Shown here in pieces: positions 7,870-14,124 of a DNA stretch of 14,124 nucleotides; within the stretch, counting starts at the first letter, position 1; every line of letters begins with the position of its first letter. Location: NCBI GenBank assembly GCA_019100305.1, contig JAHRHW010000067.1, positions 1 to 14,124 of the forward strand. Direction: 5' to 3'. Under the pieces are notes generated by a model. That model made no database searches, was not told where the DNA came from, and saw nothing but the letters and a program-made list of their open reading frames with translations. The stretch comes from Candidatus Thiodiazotropha taylori. Its GTDB lineage: Bacteria > Pseudomonadota > Gammaproteobacteria > Chromatiales > Chromatiaceae. The translations under genes were made by a program, and so were the position numbers.

Positions 7870-8053
7870 GCTGCTCTGAGGCTCTGTTGGGCAGACCATC
7901 ATCCCACTCCCGGCCACCCCACCTCAGCCCCATTTCCAGCCAGTGCACCAAAGCATTTCCCCCTGAACTCACAAGGGTTTACCGTAACAGGGATAAATCC
8001 GCCGGGACCGGTTCTCTTTGCTTGCTGAGGCCGGATAGTGTATTTTGCCGCGC

Positions 8054-8383
8054 ATGCCGACCTCACTCCTGCTGATGCTCTGTACCGTCCCCGACCGCGG
8101 CACTGCCGAGCGTCTTGCCGGAATGCTGGTAGAACAGGAACTGGCTGCCTGCGTCAATCTCTCTGCACCGATCACCTCGATCTATCGCTGGCAGGGAAAA
8201 ACCGAGCAGTCCGAGGAGATCCTGCTACTGATAAAAACCACAAAGGAGCGCTACCAGGCTTGTGAGTCGGCACTCCGGGCGGAACATCCCTATGAACTTC
8301 CGGAAATCATTGCAGTCCCTGTAGAACAGGGGCTGGATGACTACGTAAACTGGGTGGAGAGATGCACAAACCAATCAATTTGA
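8054..8383 (+). CDS. cutA: Divalent-cation tolerance protein CutA
   Basis: The 109-residue protein belongs to the CutA1 family of small trimeric proteins with a ferredoxin-like fold, linked to copper and other divalent metal tolerance; the biochemical role is still debated. Family motifs run through it: TVPDRGTAERLAGMLVEQ (11-28), LAACVNL (30-36) with the conserved Cys33, SIYRWQGK (42-49), EEILLLIKTT (54-63) and HPYELPEIIAVPV (78-90), then DYVNWV near the end. The ATG at 8054 is preferred; an in-frame TTG nine bases upstream at 8045 is possible, and neither has a strong ribosome binding site. The 3' end overlaps dsbD by 22 bases, implying translational coupling, and cutA-dsbD pairing is common in gammaproteobacteria. 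Confidence 0.95.
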   Translation: MPTSLLLMLCTVPDRGTAERLAGMLVEQELAACVNLSAPITSIYRWQGKTEQSEEILLLIKTTKERYQACESALRAEHPYELPEIIAVPVEQGLDDYVNWVERCTNQSI

Positions 8384-10656
8384 TCGTCCTGTTCCTGCTA
8401 CTTACAGGACTGGCGGGCACAATCCCGGCTGACTGGAACGAAGATGAGCTGCTGATGCCGGATCAGGCTTTCCAGATATCTGCACAGAGCGTCACAGCCG
8501 ATAGCCTTAAAGTCGAATGGCGTATTGCTGACGGCTACTACATGTACCGGGACAAAATCCATTTCGATACGGAAGCAATCGGTATCGAACTGGGTGAACC
8601 CGGCCTCTCTAAGGCAAAGATCAAACAGGACGAGTTCTTTGGCGAAGTAGCCATATACCGCAATAAAGCGGTGGCCGAAATTCCACTCAAACGGATTCAG
8701 GGTTCAACTGAAACCCTGCTGTTGAAAGCACGCTCCCAGGGCTGTGCGGACCAGGGCATCTGCTTTCCTCCACACATGCAGGAGGTTCGTCTGGCACTGC
8801 TACCGATGCCGGCGGAAAACGCAGCAGCAGAGAACCCTATCCCAAGCCTGGCCCTGGAAGATAGCGCCCCCCTGTTCGACAACGGCGAGGAGGATGAGCT
8901 GCTTGAGCCGGATCAGGCCTACCAGCTGAGCGCGAGAGTTGAGGATGGCACCCATCTGCAACTCGACTGGGCAATTGCCAAAGGCACCTATCTCTATCAG
9001 GATAAGATCAAACTCTCCCTGGCAGAGAATCAGACCGCTGTTTTGGGCCAGTTTGAACTACCCCAGGCCGAGATCAAACAGGATTCGGTCCGCCCTGACG
9101 GTACAATCGGCGATGTAGCGGTCTATCACGATCAGCTGGCGCTGAACGTACCGTTGGTGAGAAGCAGCACGGACCCGGGCGAGGTAGTCCTCGAAGCGAA
9201 GTATCAGGGCTGCGCTGAGATCGGCGTCTGCTATCCACCAATCACCAAACAGTTCACTCTCAGCCTGCCTGGCATCTCCGCCGCCCAGGCGGAGGAGTCA
9301 GCCGCTGCGGTGGCCAGCACTTCAGCGCCACCCCCCGAGCAACTCCAGTCTGAGACAGATGAGATCACCAACACCCTGAAAGGCGGCTCGACCCTGGTGG
9401 TCATCGGCATCTTCTTTCTACTGGGGCTGGGCCTCGCCTTTACCCCTTGCATCTTTCCGATGATTCCAATCCTATCCGGCATCATTGCAGGACATGGGGA
9501 TCAGATCACCACCCGCAAGGCCTTTGTACTATCGCTGGTCTATGTCCTGGCCATGGCGATCACCTACACCATCGCGGGTGTCCTGGCCGGACTCTTCGGA
9601 GAGAACCTCCAGGCCTATTTCCAGAATCCCTGGATCCTCTCTTCATTCGCATTGGTGTTTGTGCTGCTCGCCCTGTCGATGTTCGGATTTTACGACCTGC
9701 AACTGCCCAGCAGTCTGCAGAGCCGACTCACTGAAGTCAGCAATAAACAACAGGGCGGCTCACTTGCCGGGGTTGCCATCATGGGCTTTCTCTCCGCCCT
9801 GATCGTCGGCCCTTGTGTGGCCCCACCGCTGGCCGGCGCATTGATCTATATCGGCCAGACCGGAGACGCCCTGCTGGGTGGCCTGGCACTGTTTGCCCTC
9901 AGTATGGGAATGGGCGCACCTTTGATTGCCATTGGCACTTCGGCAGGCAAGCTGCTGCCCAGAGCGGGCGGCTGGATGGATGCGGTCAAAGCCGTTTTCG
10001 GCGTGGCCCTGCTGGGTGTTGCGATCGTCATGCTCGAACGCATCATCCCGGCCGAAGTGGCTATGCTGCTGTGGGGTATTCTGCTGATCATTTCAGCGAT
10101 CTATATGGGCGCACTGCGTAATCTTCAGATTGAGGCCAGCGGCTGGCAGAAACTGTGGAAAGGTCTGGGTGTGGTATTCCTCGTCTACGGCACCTTGATG
10201 CTGGTCGGCGCCGCGGCCGGCGGCAAAGACACCCTGCAGCCACTGCGTGGATTAGCCGTCGGCGGCGGTTCAGGGGCCGCCCATCAGGAGCTGGTCTTCA
10301 AACGGATAAAAAGCCTACAGGATCTCCAGCAGGAAGTAGCCTCCGCCTCTGCCGCAGGGAAATCGGTGATGCTCGACTTCTACGCTGATTGGTGTGTCTC
10401 ATGCAAGGAGATGGAGAAGTACACCTTCACCGATGCGGGCGTGATCGCCGCACTCAGCAATACCATCCTGCTGCAGGCCGACGTCACCGCCAACGATGAT
10501 ATCGACCAGGCACTGCTGCAGGGGCACTTCGGCCTTCCCGGACCTCCAGCGATCATTTTCTATGGTGCGGACGGCCAGGAGCGTAAAGCCTACCGGGTGG
10601 TCGGATTCAAACCGGCGGATGCCTTCGCTGAACATGCGCAACAGGCGATAAAGTAA
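8362..10656 (+). CDS. dsbD: Thiol:disulfide interchange protein DsbD with duplicated N-terminal domain
   Basis: The 764-residue inner-membrane protein carries electrons from cytoplasmic thioredoxin to periplasmic thiol proteins. It is about 200 residues longer than E. coli DsbD. In order: a signal peptide (about 1-23), a first DsbD-alpha domain (about 28-147) with Cys128/Cys134 in GCADQGICFPP, a second alpha domain (about 178-304) with Cys284/Cys290 in GCAEIGVCYPP, an Ala/Pro-rich linker (305-340), the multi-helix membrane beta domain (about 343-615) with Cys363 in FTPC and Cys485 in GPC, and a C-terminal thioredoxin-like domain with WCVSC (Cys678/Cys681). All redox cysteines of the usual relay are present, plus an extra pair. 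The copies align along their length and share PDQA, KIKQD/EIKQD and GCAxxGxCxPP. It overlaps cutA by 22 bases, and a later start would remove the signal peptide. Confidence 0.96.
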   Translation: MHKPINLIVLFLLLTGLAGTIPADWNEDELLMPDQAFQISAQSVTADSLKVEWRIADGYYMYRDKIHFDTEAIGIELGEPGLSKAKIKQDEFFGEVAIYRNKAVAEIPLKRIQGSTETLLLKARSQGCADQGICFPPHMQEVRLALLPMPAENAAAENPIPSLALEDSAPLFDNGEEDELLEPDQAYQLSARVEDGTHLQLDWAIAKGTYLYQDKIKLSLAENQTAVLGQFELPQAEIKQDSVRPDGTIGDVAVYHDQLALNVPLVRSSTDPGEVVLEAKYQGCAEIGVCYPPITKQFTLSLPGISAAQAEESAAAVASTSAPPPEQLQSETDEITNTLKGGSTLVVIGIFFLLGLGLAFTPCIFPMIPILSGIIAGHGDQITTRKAFVLSLVYVLAMAITYTIAGVLAGLFGENLQAYFQNPWILSSFALVFVLLALSMFGFYDLQLPSSLQSRLTEVSNKQQGGSLAGVAIMGFLSALIVGPCVAPPLAGALIYIGQTGDALLGGLALFALSMGMGAPLIAIGTSAGKLLPRAGGWMDAVKAVFGVALLGVAIVMLERIIPAEVAMLLWGILLIISAIYMGALRNLQIEASGWQKLWKGLGVVFLVYGTLMLVGAAAGGKDTLQPLRGLAVGGGSGAAHQELVFKRIKSLQDLQQEVASASAAGKSVMLDFYADWCVSCKEMEKYTFTDAGVIAALSNTILLQADVTANDDIDQALLQGHFGLPGPPAIIFYGADGQERKAYRVVGFKPADAFAEHAQQAIK
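8440..9271 (+). repeat. Internal duplication within dsbD
   Basis: Codons 28-147 and 178-304 encode two homologous alpha domains. The similarity is visible in DNA at the start of each copy: 8440-8475 and 8890-8925... compared codon by codon (Glu27-Gln38 against Glu177-Gln188) differ at 6 of 36 bases. Elsewhere the copies have diverged clearly, and the second has a short insertion (VRPDGTI) before GDVAVY. Confidence 0.8.
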
Positions 10657-10678
10657 CAGGATTCCAGACTCTGACGGT

Positions 10679-10695
10679 TGCACCATCAAGGTGCA
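10679..10695 (+). other. Small hairpin after dsbD
   Basis: TGCACC (10679-10684) and GGTGCA (10690-10695) form a 6-bp stem with a 5-nt loop, 22 bases after the dsbD stop. No U run follows. The rest of the 250-base gap before aroQ shows no convincing gene; it may hold an aroQ-accBC promoter, but I see only weak matches. Confidence 0.4.
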
Positions 10696-10906
10696 TCAGG
10701 GCTTCAAGAGGCCTCTGCAACTCGATTACACACCGATAAATTGTAACGATCTTGATAAGTTCTGCATTGAAACTGGACAAAACCGCGCTGATCTTGCAGA
10801 ATTACATTCATCTCATACAGATACCGCAAAACCGATCCCCAGGCAGGTAAATCGGGACAACGATAGGCGGTTTTCTTCATAACTCATTGTCCGGGAACAC
10901 AGAAAC

Positions 10907-11347
10907 ATGGCGACCATTCTTATCCTAAATGGCCCCAATCTGAATCTGCTTGGTGTCCGTGAACCCAAACACTACGGCCATGAGTCCTTAAATGAGATCA
11001 GCCAGAATTTGAAGCAGCTGGCCGACCAGCTCGGCCACGAAGTCGACTTCCGTCAATCAAATGCTGAACACGAACTGCTCACCTGGATCCACCAGGCCTA
11101 TGAGCAGAAGGTCGCCTACATCATCTTCAATCCGGCCGCCTTCACCCACACCAGTGTCGCCCTTAGGGACGCCCTGCTGGGAACCGGCATACCCTATATA
11201 GAAGTTCATCTCTCCAATGTGCACGCCAGAGAGGAGTTCAGAAAACACTCCTACTTCTCGGATAAGGCCGAAGGCGTCATCAGCGGCCTCGGTGCCCAGG
11301 GTTATGAACTTGCATTGCAAGCCGCTGCCGCGCGGCTCAACAAATAA
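10907..11347 (+). CDS. aroQ: 3-dehydroquinate dehydratase, type II
   Basis: The 146-residue cytoplasmic enzyme removes water from 3-dehydroquinate to give 3-dehydroshikimate in the shikimate pathway to aromatic amino acids. Type II enzymes are dodecamers that act without a Schiff base. Visible are ILNGPNLNLLGVREPKHYG (6-24) with the flexible active-site loop and catalytic Tyr23, FRQSNAEHELL (48-58), FNPAAFTHTSVALRDAL (74-90) with the substrate-binding Asn75, and IEVHLSNVHAREEFRKHSY (98-116) with catalytic His101 and Arg108. Length is normal for the family. Gene order aroQ-accB-accC, with a 23-base gap to accB, is the usual gammaproteobacterial arrangement and suggests one transcript. The ribosome binding site is weak, but the start fits the conserved N-terminus. 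Confidence 0.97.
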   Translation: MATILILNGPNLNLLGVREPKHYGHESLNEISQNLKQLADQLGHEVDFRQSNAEHELLTWIHQAYEQKVAYIIFNPAAFTHTSVALRDALLGTGIPYIEVHLSNVHAREEFRKHSYFSDKAEGVISGLGAQGYELALQAAAARLNK

Positions 11348-11370
11348 ACAATCTTAGAGAAATAATCATC

Positions 11371-11829
11371 ATGGATATTCGCAAAGTAAAAAAATTGATC
11401 GAATTGCTTGAGGAGTCGGATGTTGCGGAGATTGAAATCCACGAAGGAGAGGAATCGGTCCGCATCAGTCGCAACAGTTCCATGCCCGCTCCACTTGCCG
11501 CACCGGTAGCGGCACCCGCCGCCGCTCCGGCAGCCGCGCCTGCCGCACCGGCTGCAGCCCCGGCAGTGGAGAGTGAGCCATCAGAGGAGATCCAGGGTCA
11601 TGCGGTACGCTCGCCCATGGTCGGTACCTTCTATCGCTCCCCATCACCTGGCAGCAAGCCATTTGTCGAAGAGGGTCAGCAGGTCAGCGTCGGCGATACC
11701 TTGTGTATCATCGAAGCCATGAAGATCCTCAATCAGATCGAATCCGACAAAGCGGGAACCGTCAGAAAGATCCTGGTCGATAACGGTCAGCCGGTGGAAT
11801 ACAACGAACCCCTATACATCATTGATTGA
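11371..11829 (+). CDS. accB: Biotin carboxyl carrier protein of acetyl-CoA carboxylase
   Basis: The 152-residue protein carries the covalently bound biotin that shuttles CO2 from biotin carboxylase (AccC) to the carboxyltransferase in the first step of fatty-acid synthesis. The N-terminal segment (1-37, MDIRKVKKLIELLEESDV) is followed by a flexible Ala/Pro linker (39-66) and the biotinyl domain (about 74-152). The biotinylated lysine is Lys118 in EAMKILNQIESD; the usual MKMMNQ is MKILNQ here, a conservative change. SPMVGTFYRSPSPGSKPFV (81-99) contains the protruding-thumb region. It lies eight bases before the accC ATG, so the two are co-translated. Length is close to the E. coli protein. Confidence 0.98.
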   Translation: MDIRKVKKLIELLEESDVAEIEIHEGEESVRISRNSSMPAPLAAPVAAPAAAPAAAPAAPAAAPAVESEPSEEIQGHAVRSPMVGTFYRSPSPGSKPFVEEGQQVSVGDTLCIIEAMKILNQIESDKAGTVRKILVDNGQPVEYNEPLYIID

Positions 11830-11837
11830 GTAGCCCC

Positions 11838-13178
11838 ATGATAGACAAGATAGTAATCGCCAATCGTGGTGAAATTGCGCTGCGCATTCTACGTGCCTGC
11901 AAAGAGCTGGGCATCAAGACCGTTGCCGTCCATTCCGAAGCGGACCGAGACCTGAAACATGTTCTGCTTGCCGACGAATCGGTCTGCATCGGACCTGCAC
12001 CTTCTACAGAAAGCTATCTCAACGTACCTGCCATCATCAGTGCTGCAGAGGTCACCGATTCGGTGGCAATCCATCCCGGATATGGATTTCTCTCAGAGAA
12101 CGCTGACTTTGCGGAAAGGGTGGAGAACAGCGGCTTTATCTTTATCGGTCCGAAAGCTGACACGATTCGCGTCATGGGTGACAAAGTTGCCGCCATTGAC
12201 GCCATGATCAAGGCCAAAGTACCGACGGTTCCAGGCTCAAACGGCCCACTCGACAACAACTCCAAGCGCACCAGAGAACTGGCCAATGAGATCGGCTATC
12301 CGGTGATCATCAAAGCGGCCGGCGGTGGTGGCGGTCGTGGTATGCGGGTGGTTCACTCTGAAGCCACCCTGTTGAATGCTGTGGCCATGACCAAGGCTGA
12401 AGCGGATGCGGCATTCGGCAATGCCACCGTCTATATGGAGAAGTTTCTTGAAAACCCACGTCATGTCGAGTTCCAGGTGCTTTCCGATACCCACGGTAAC
12501 GCCATTCATCTCGGTGAACGGGATTGCTCCATGCAGCGTCGTCATCAGAAAGTTGTCGAAGAGGCGCCGGCACCAGGCATCACGGAACAGCAACGCATGG
12601 ATGTGGGTGAACGCTGTGCCGAAGCCTGTCGCCAGATCGGTTACCGCGGTGCAGGAACCTTCGAATTTCTCTATGAGAATGGTGAGTTCTACTTCATCGA
12701 GATGAATACCCGGGTACAGGTCGAACACCCGGTAACCGAACTGATCACCGGTGTCGATATCGTCAAGGAGCAGATCCTCATTGCTGCCGGTGAACCACTC
12801 AGATTCAAACAGAGTGATATCAAGTTGCAGGGGCATGCGGTGGAGTGCCGCATCAATGCGGAGGATCCGGACAACTTCATGCCCAGCCCGGGCACCATTA
12901 CGCAACTGCATACCGCAGGTGGACCTGGCATTCGGGTCGATACCCATATCTATAATGGCTATAAAGTACCGCCCTACTACGACTCCATGATCGGTAAATT
13001 GATTGCCCATGGTGAAGACCGTGATGTGGCCATCGCGCGCATGAGAATCGCACTGCAGGAGATGGTGATCAGCGGTATCAAGACCAACATCCCGCTGCAC
13101 CAGGATATTATGCGTGACAGCGCATTCAATGCAGGTGGCGCCAATATTCACTACCTGGAAAAGAAACTGGGGCTATAG
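11838..13178 (+). CDS. accC: Biotin carboxylase, acetyl-CoA carboxylase subunit
   Basis: The 446-residue cytoplasmic enzyme uses ATP and bicarbonate to carboxylate the biotin on AccB. It has the biotin-carboxylase N-terminal domain (IDKIVIANRGEIALRILRA, 2-20), an ATP-grasp central domain with the glycine-rich loop KAAGGGGGRGMR (159-170), and the C-terminal domain. With the ATG at 11838 as residue 1, the key residues fall at the same numbers as in E. coli: Lys116, Lys159, Lys238, Glu276, Glu288, Arg292 and Arg338. This strongly supports that start over the in-frame TTG at 11826, which overlaps the accB stop. HPGYGFLSEN (79-88) and NTRVQVEHPVTE (290-301) are intact. The gene lies eight bases after accB and eleven before prmA. 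Confidence 0.99.
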   Translation: MIDKIVIANRGEIALRILRACKELGIKTVAVHSEADRDLKHVLLADESVCIGPAPSTESYLNVPAIISAAEVTDSVAIHPGYGFLSENADFAERVENSGFIFIGPKADTIRVMGDKVAAIDAMIKAKVPTVPGSNGPLDNNSKRTRELANEIGYPVIIKAAGGGGGRGMRVVHSEATLLNAVAMTKAEADAAFGNATVYMEKFLENPRHVEFQVLSDTHGNAIHLGERDCSMQRRHQKVVEEAPAPGITEQQRMDVGERCAEACRQIGYRGAGTFEFLYENGEFYFIEMNTRVQVEHPVTELITGVDIVKEQILIAAGEPLRFKQSDIKLQGHAVECRINAEDPDNFMPSPGTITQLHTAGGPGIRVDTHIYNGYKVPPYYDSMIGKLIAHGEDRDVAIARMRIALQEMVISGIKTNIPLHQDIMRDSAFNAGGANIHYLEKKLGL

Positions 13179-13189
13179 AGCTTGGCCTG

Positions 13190-14077
13190 ATGTCGTGGCT
13201 TCAACTCTCACTCGATACCAGCGAGGAGCAGGCACCGATCCTGGAGCTGGTGTTCGAGAATCTGGGGGCACTCTCTGTAACCCTCGGCGATGCGGGGGAT
13301 CAGCCACTGCTTGAGACACCGCCCGCCAGTGAGCAGCTTTGGCAGCACACCCGGGTTACCGCCCTGTTCGAAGGTGAGCAGGATCAGCAACAGCTTCAAC
13401 AGACCCTTAACCAGGCACTGAGCGAAGAGCTGCTCAACAAGATTTGTTGGGAGCGGATCGAGGATCGTATCTGGGAAAGGGTCTGGCTGGAACATTTCAA
13501 ACCCATGTCATTCGGCAAACGCTTATGGGTATGCCCGGCTGGCAAACAGATCTCACAACCCGATGGGGTGGTCATTCAACTGGATCCAGGCCTGGCATTC
13601 GGCACCGGCACCCATCCGACTACCGCGCTCTGCCTGACCTGGCTGGACAGTCAGACACTAACCGGTAAAACCGTGATCGACTATGGCTGCGGCTCCGGCA
13701 TTTTGGCAATTGCGGCGCTCAAGCTGGGTGCCTCTTCGGTAATCGCCATAGACCACGACCCACAGGCACTGCAGGCGAGCCAGGACAATGCGCTGAAGAA
13801 CGGCGTTGCAGACCGACTCTCGACCCACCTGCCAGATGAAGCGCCGGTAGACAAAGCCGATTACCTGGTAGCGAATATCCTAGCCGGGCCACTGATCGAA
13901 CTTGCACCACAACTGATTGAGCGCATCAAACCGAATGGACAGTTCGCCTTATCGGGTATTCTTGCCGAGCAGGCCGATGAGCTGATCCAACACTATCGCC
14001 CCTTTGCCTCGCTTGAGCCGCTCAAGCAACAGGAGGAGTGGATTCTGATCAGCGGCGTCAATCGCAAAAATGCATGA
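13190..14077 (+). CDS. prmA: Ribosomal protein L11 methyltransferase
   Basis: The 295-residue enzyme uses S-adenosylmethionine to trimethylate ribosomal protein L11. The N-terminal substrate-recognition domain (about 1-100) begins MSWLQLSLDTSEEQAP and contains WERVWLEHFKP (94-104). The linker and methyltransferase domain carry LDPGLAFGTGTHPTTALCL (131-149), SAM motif I in DYGCGSGILAIAALKLGA (164-181), the acidic IDHD after the next strand (186-189), and the NILAGPL motif (229-235) equivalent to the catalytic NxxxxPL region. Length and motifs are typical. It follows accC by eleven bases, and the accBC-prmA order is standard for gammaproteobacteria, so it is probably the last gene of this run within the window. 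Confidence 0.97.
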   Translation: MSWLQLSLDTSEEQAPILELVFENLGALSVTLGDAGDQPLLETPPASEQLWQHTRVTALFEGEQDQQQLQQTLNQALSEELLNKICWERIEDRIWERVWLEHFKPMSFGKRLWVCPAGKQISQPDGVVIQLDPGLAFGTGTHPTTALCLTWLDSQTLTGKTVIDYGCGSGILAIAALKLGASSVIAIDHDPQALQASQDNALKNGVADRLSTHLPDEAPVDKADYLVANILAGPLIELAPQLIERIKPNGQFALSGILAEQADELIQHYRPFASLEPLKQQEEWILISGVNRKNA

Positions 14078-14105
14078 CAAGAGGGCATTCAGGATTGCCA
14101 AGGAT

Positions 14106-14116
14106 TTTGCTACAGT
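14106..14116 (+). promoter_or_regulatory. Possible extended -10 promoter for the next gene
   Basis: TTTGCTACAGT after prmA resembles an extended -10 (TGnTACAGT). There is no convincing -35 at the right distance, and the gene it would serve lies beyond the window. In many relatives dusB-fis follows here, but nothing in these 47 bases shows that. Confidence 0.3.
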
Positions 14117-14124
14117 CTTACTTA

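Noticed and set aside
10691..10882. Small open frame of 63 codons between dsbD and aroQ
   Set aside because: It has no ribosome binding site, no recognisable motif and unremarkable composition; treated as non-coding.
12237..13151. Open frame of 304 codons on the minus strand inside accC
   Set aside because: It is antisense to accC, whose catalytic residues all fall at the expected numbers; the composition is that of a shadow frame.

Overview
The window reads as chromosomal DNA of a gammaproteobacterium. The support is the run cutA-dsbD-aroQ-accB-accC-prmA, a groES-groEL pair with fxsA nearby, and protein sequences of gammaproteobacterial type. Moderately high GC, a flagellar-type chemoreceptor and a dialkylresorcinol-type enzyme would fit an environmental lineage, perhaps sulfur-oxidising Chromatiales or relatives. 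That finer placement is inference only. I see no tRNA, rRNA, CRISPR array, transposase or phage gene.

Layout: (1) 1-168, minus strand, holds the first 56 codons of a flavodoxin-fold protein resembling the dialkylresorcinol condensing enzyme family; the rest lies off the left edge. (2) 169-643 has no convincing gene but carries a perfect 15-bp inverted repeat. (3) 694-2955, minus, is a 753-residue chemoreceptor with a periplasmic double-Cache-like domain, HAMP, signalling hairpin and C-terminal CZB zinc-binding domain. A sigma-28-like promoter precedes it and a strong hairpin follows it. (4) 3147-5153, minus, is groES-groEL, with a sigma-70 promoter, a perfect CIRCE operator, an intercistronic hairpin and an intrinsic terminator. 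(5) 5510-6334, plus, is a PPK2 polyphosphate kinase, convergent with fxsA (6418-6867, minus). (6) 6980-7825, plus, is a CsgG/HfaB-like lipoprotein. (7) 8054-14077, plus, is the string cutA, dsbD, aroQ, accB, accC, prmA, with overlaps or short gaps except a 250-bp gap before aroQ. The last 47 bases hold only a weak possible promoter.

Functionally, the centre is a stress and protein-quality block: HrcA-type controlled GroESL, polyphosphate metabolism, and an envelope lipoprotein. The right half is housekeeping: periplasmic thiol reduction and metal tolerance (DsbD, CutA), shikimate pathway (AroQ), first step of fatty-acid synthesis (AccB, AccC) and ribosomal protein L11 methylation (PrmA). The most unusual protein is DsbD, whose periplasmic alpha domain is present twice in tandem, each copy with its own cysteine pair. 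I do not see a new multi-gene system; the points worth a second look are the duplicated DsbD domain, the edge gene, the chemoreceptor architecture and promoter, and the solitary CsgG-like lipoprotein.
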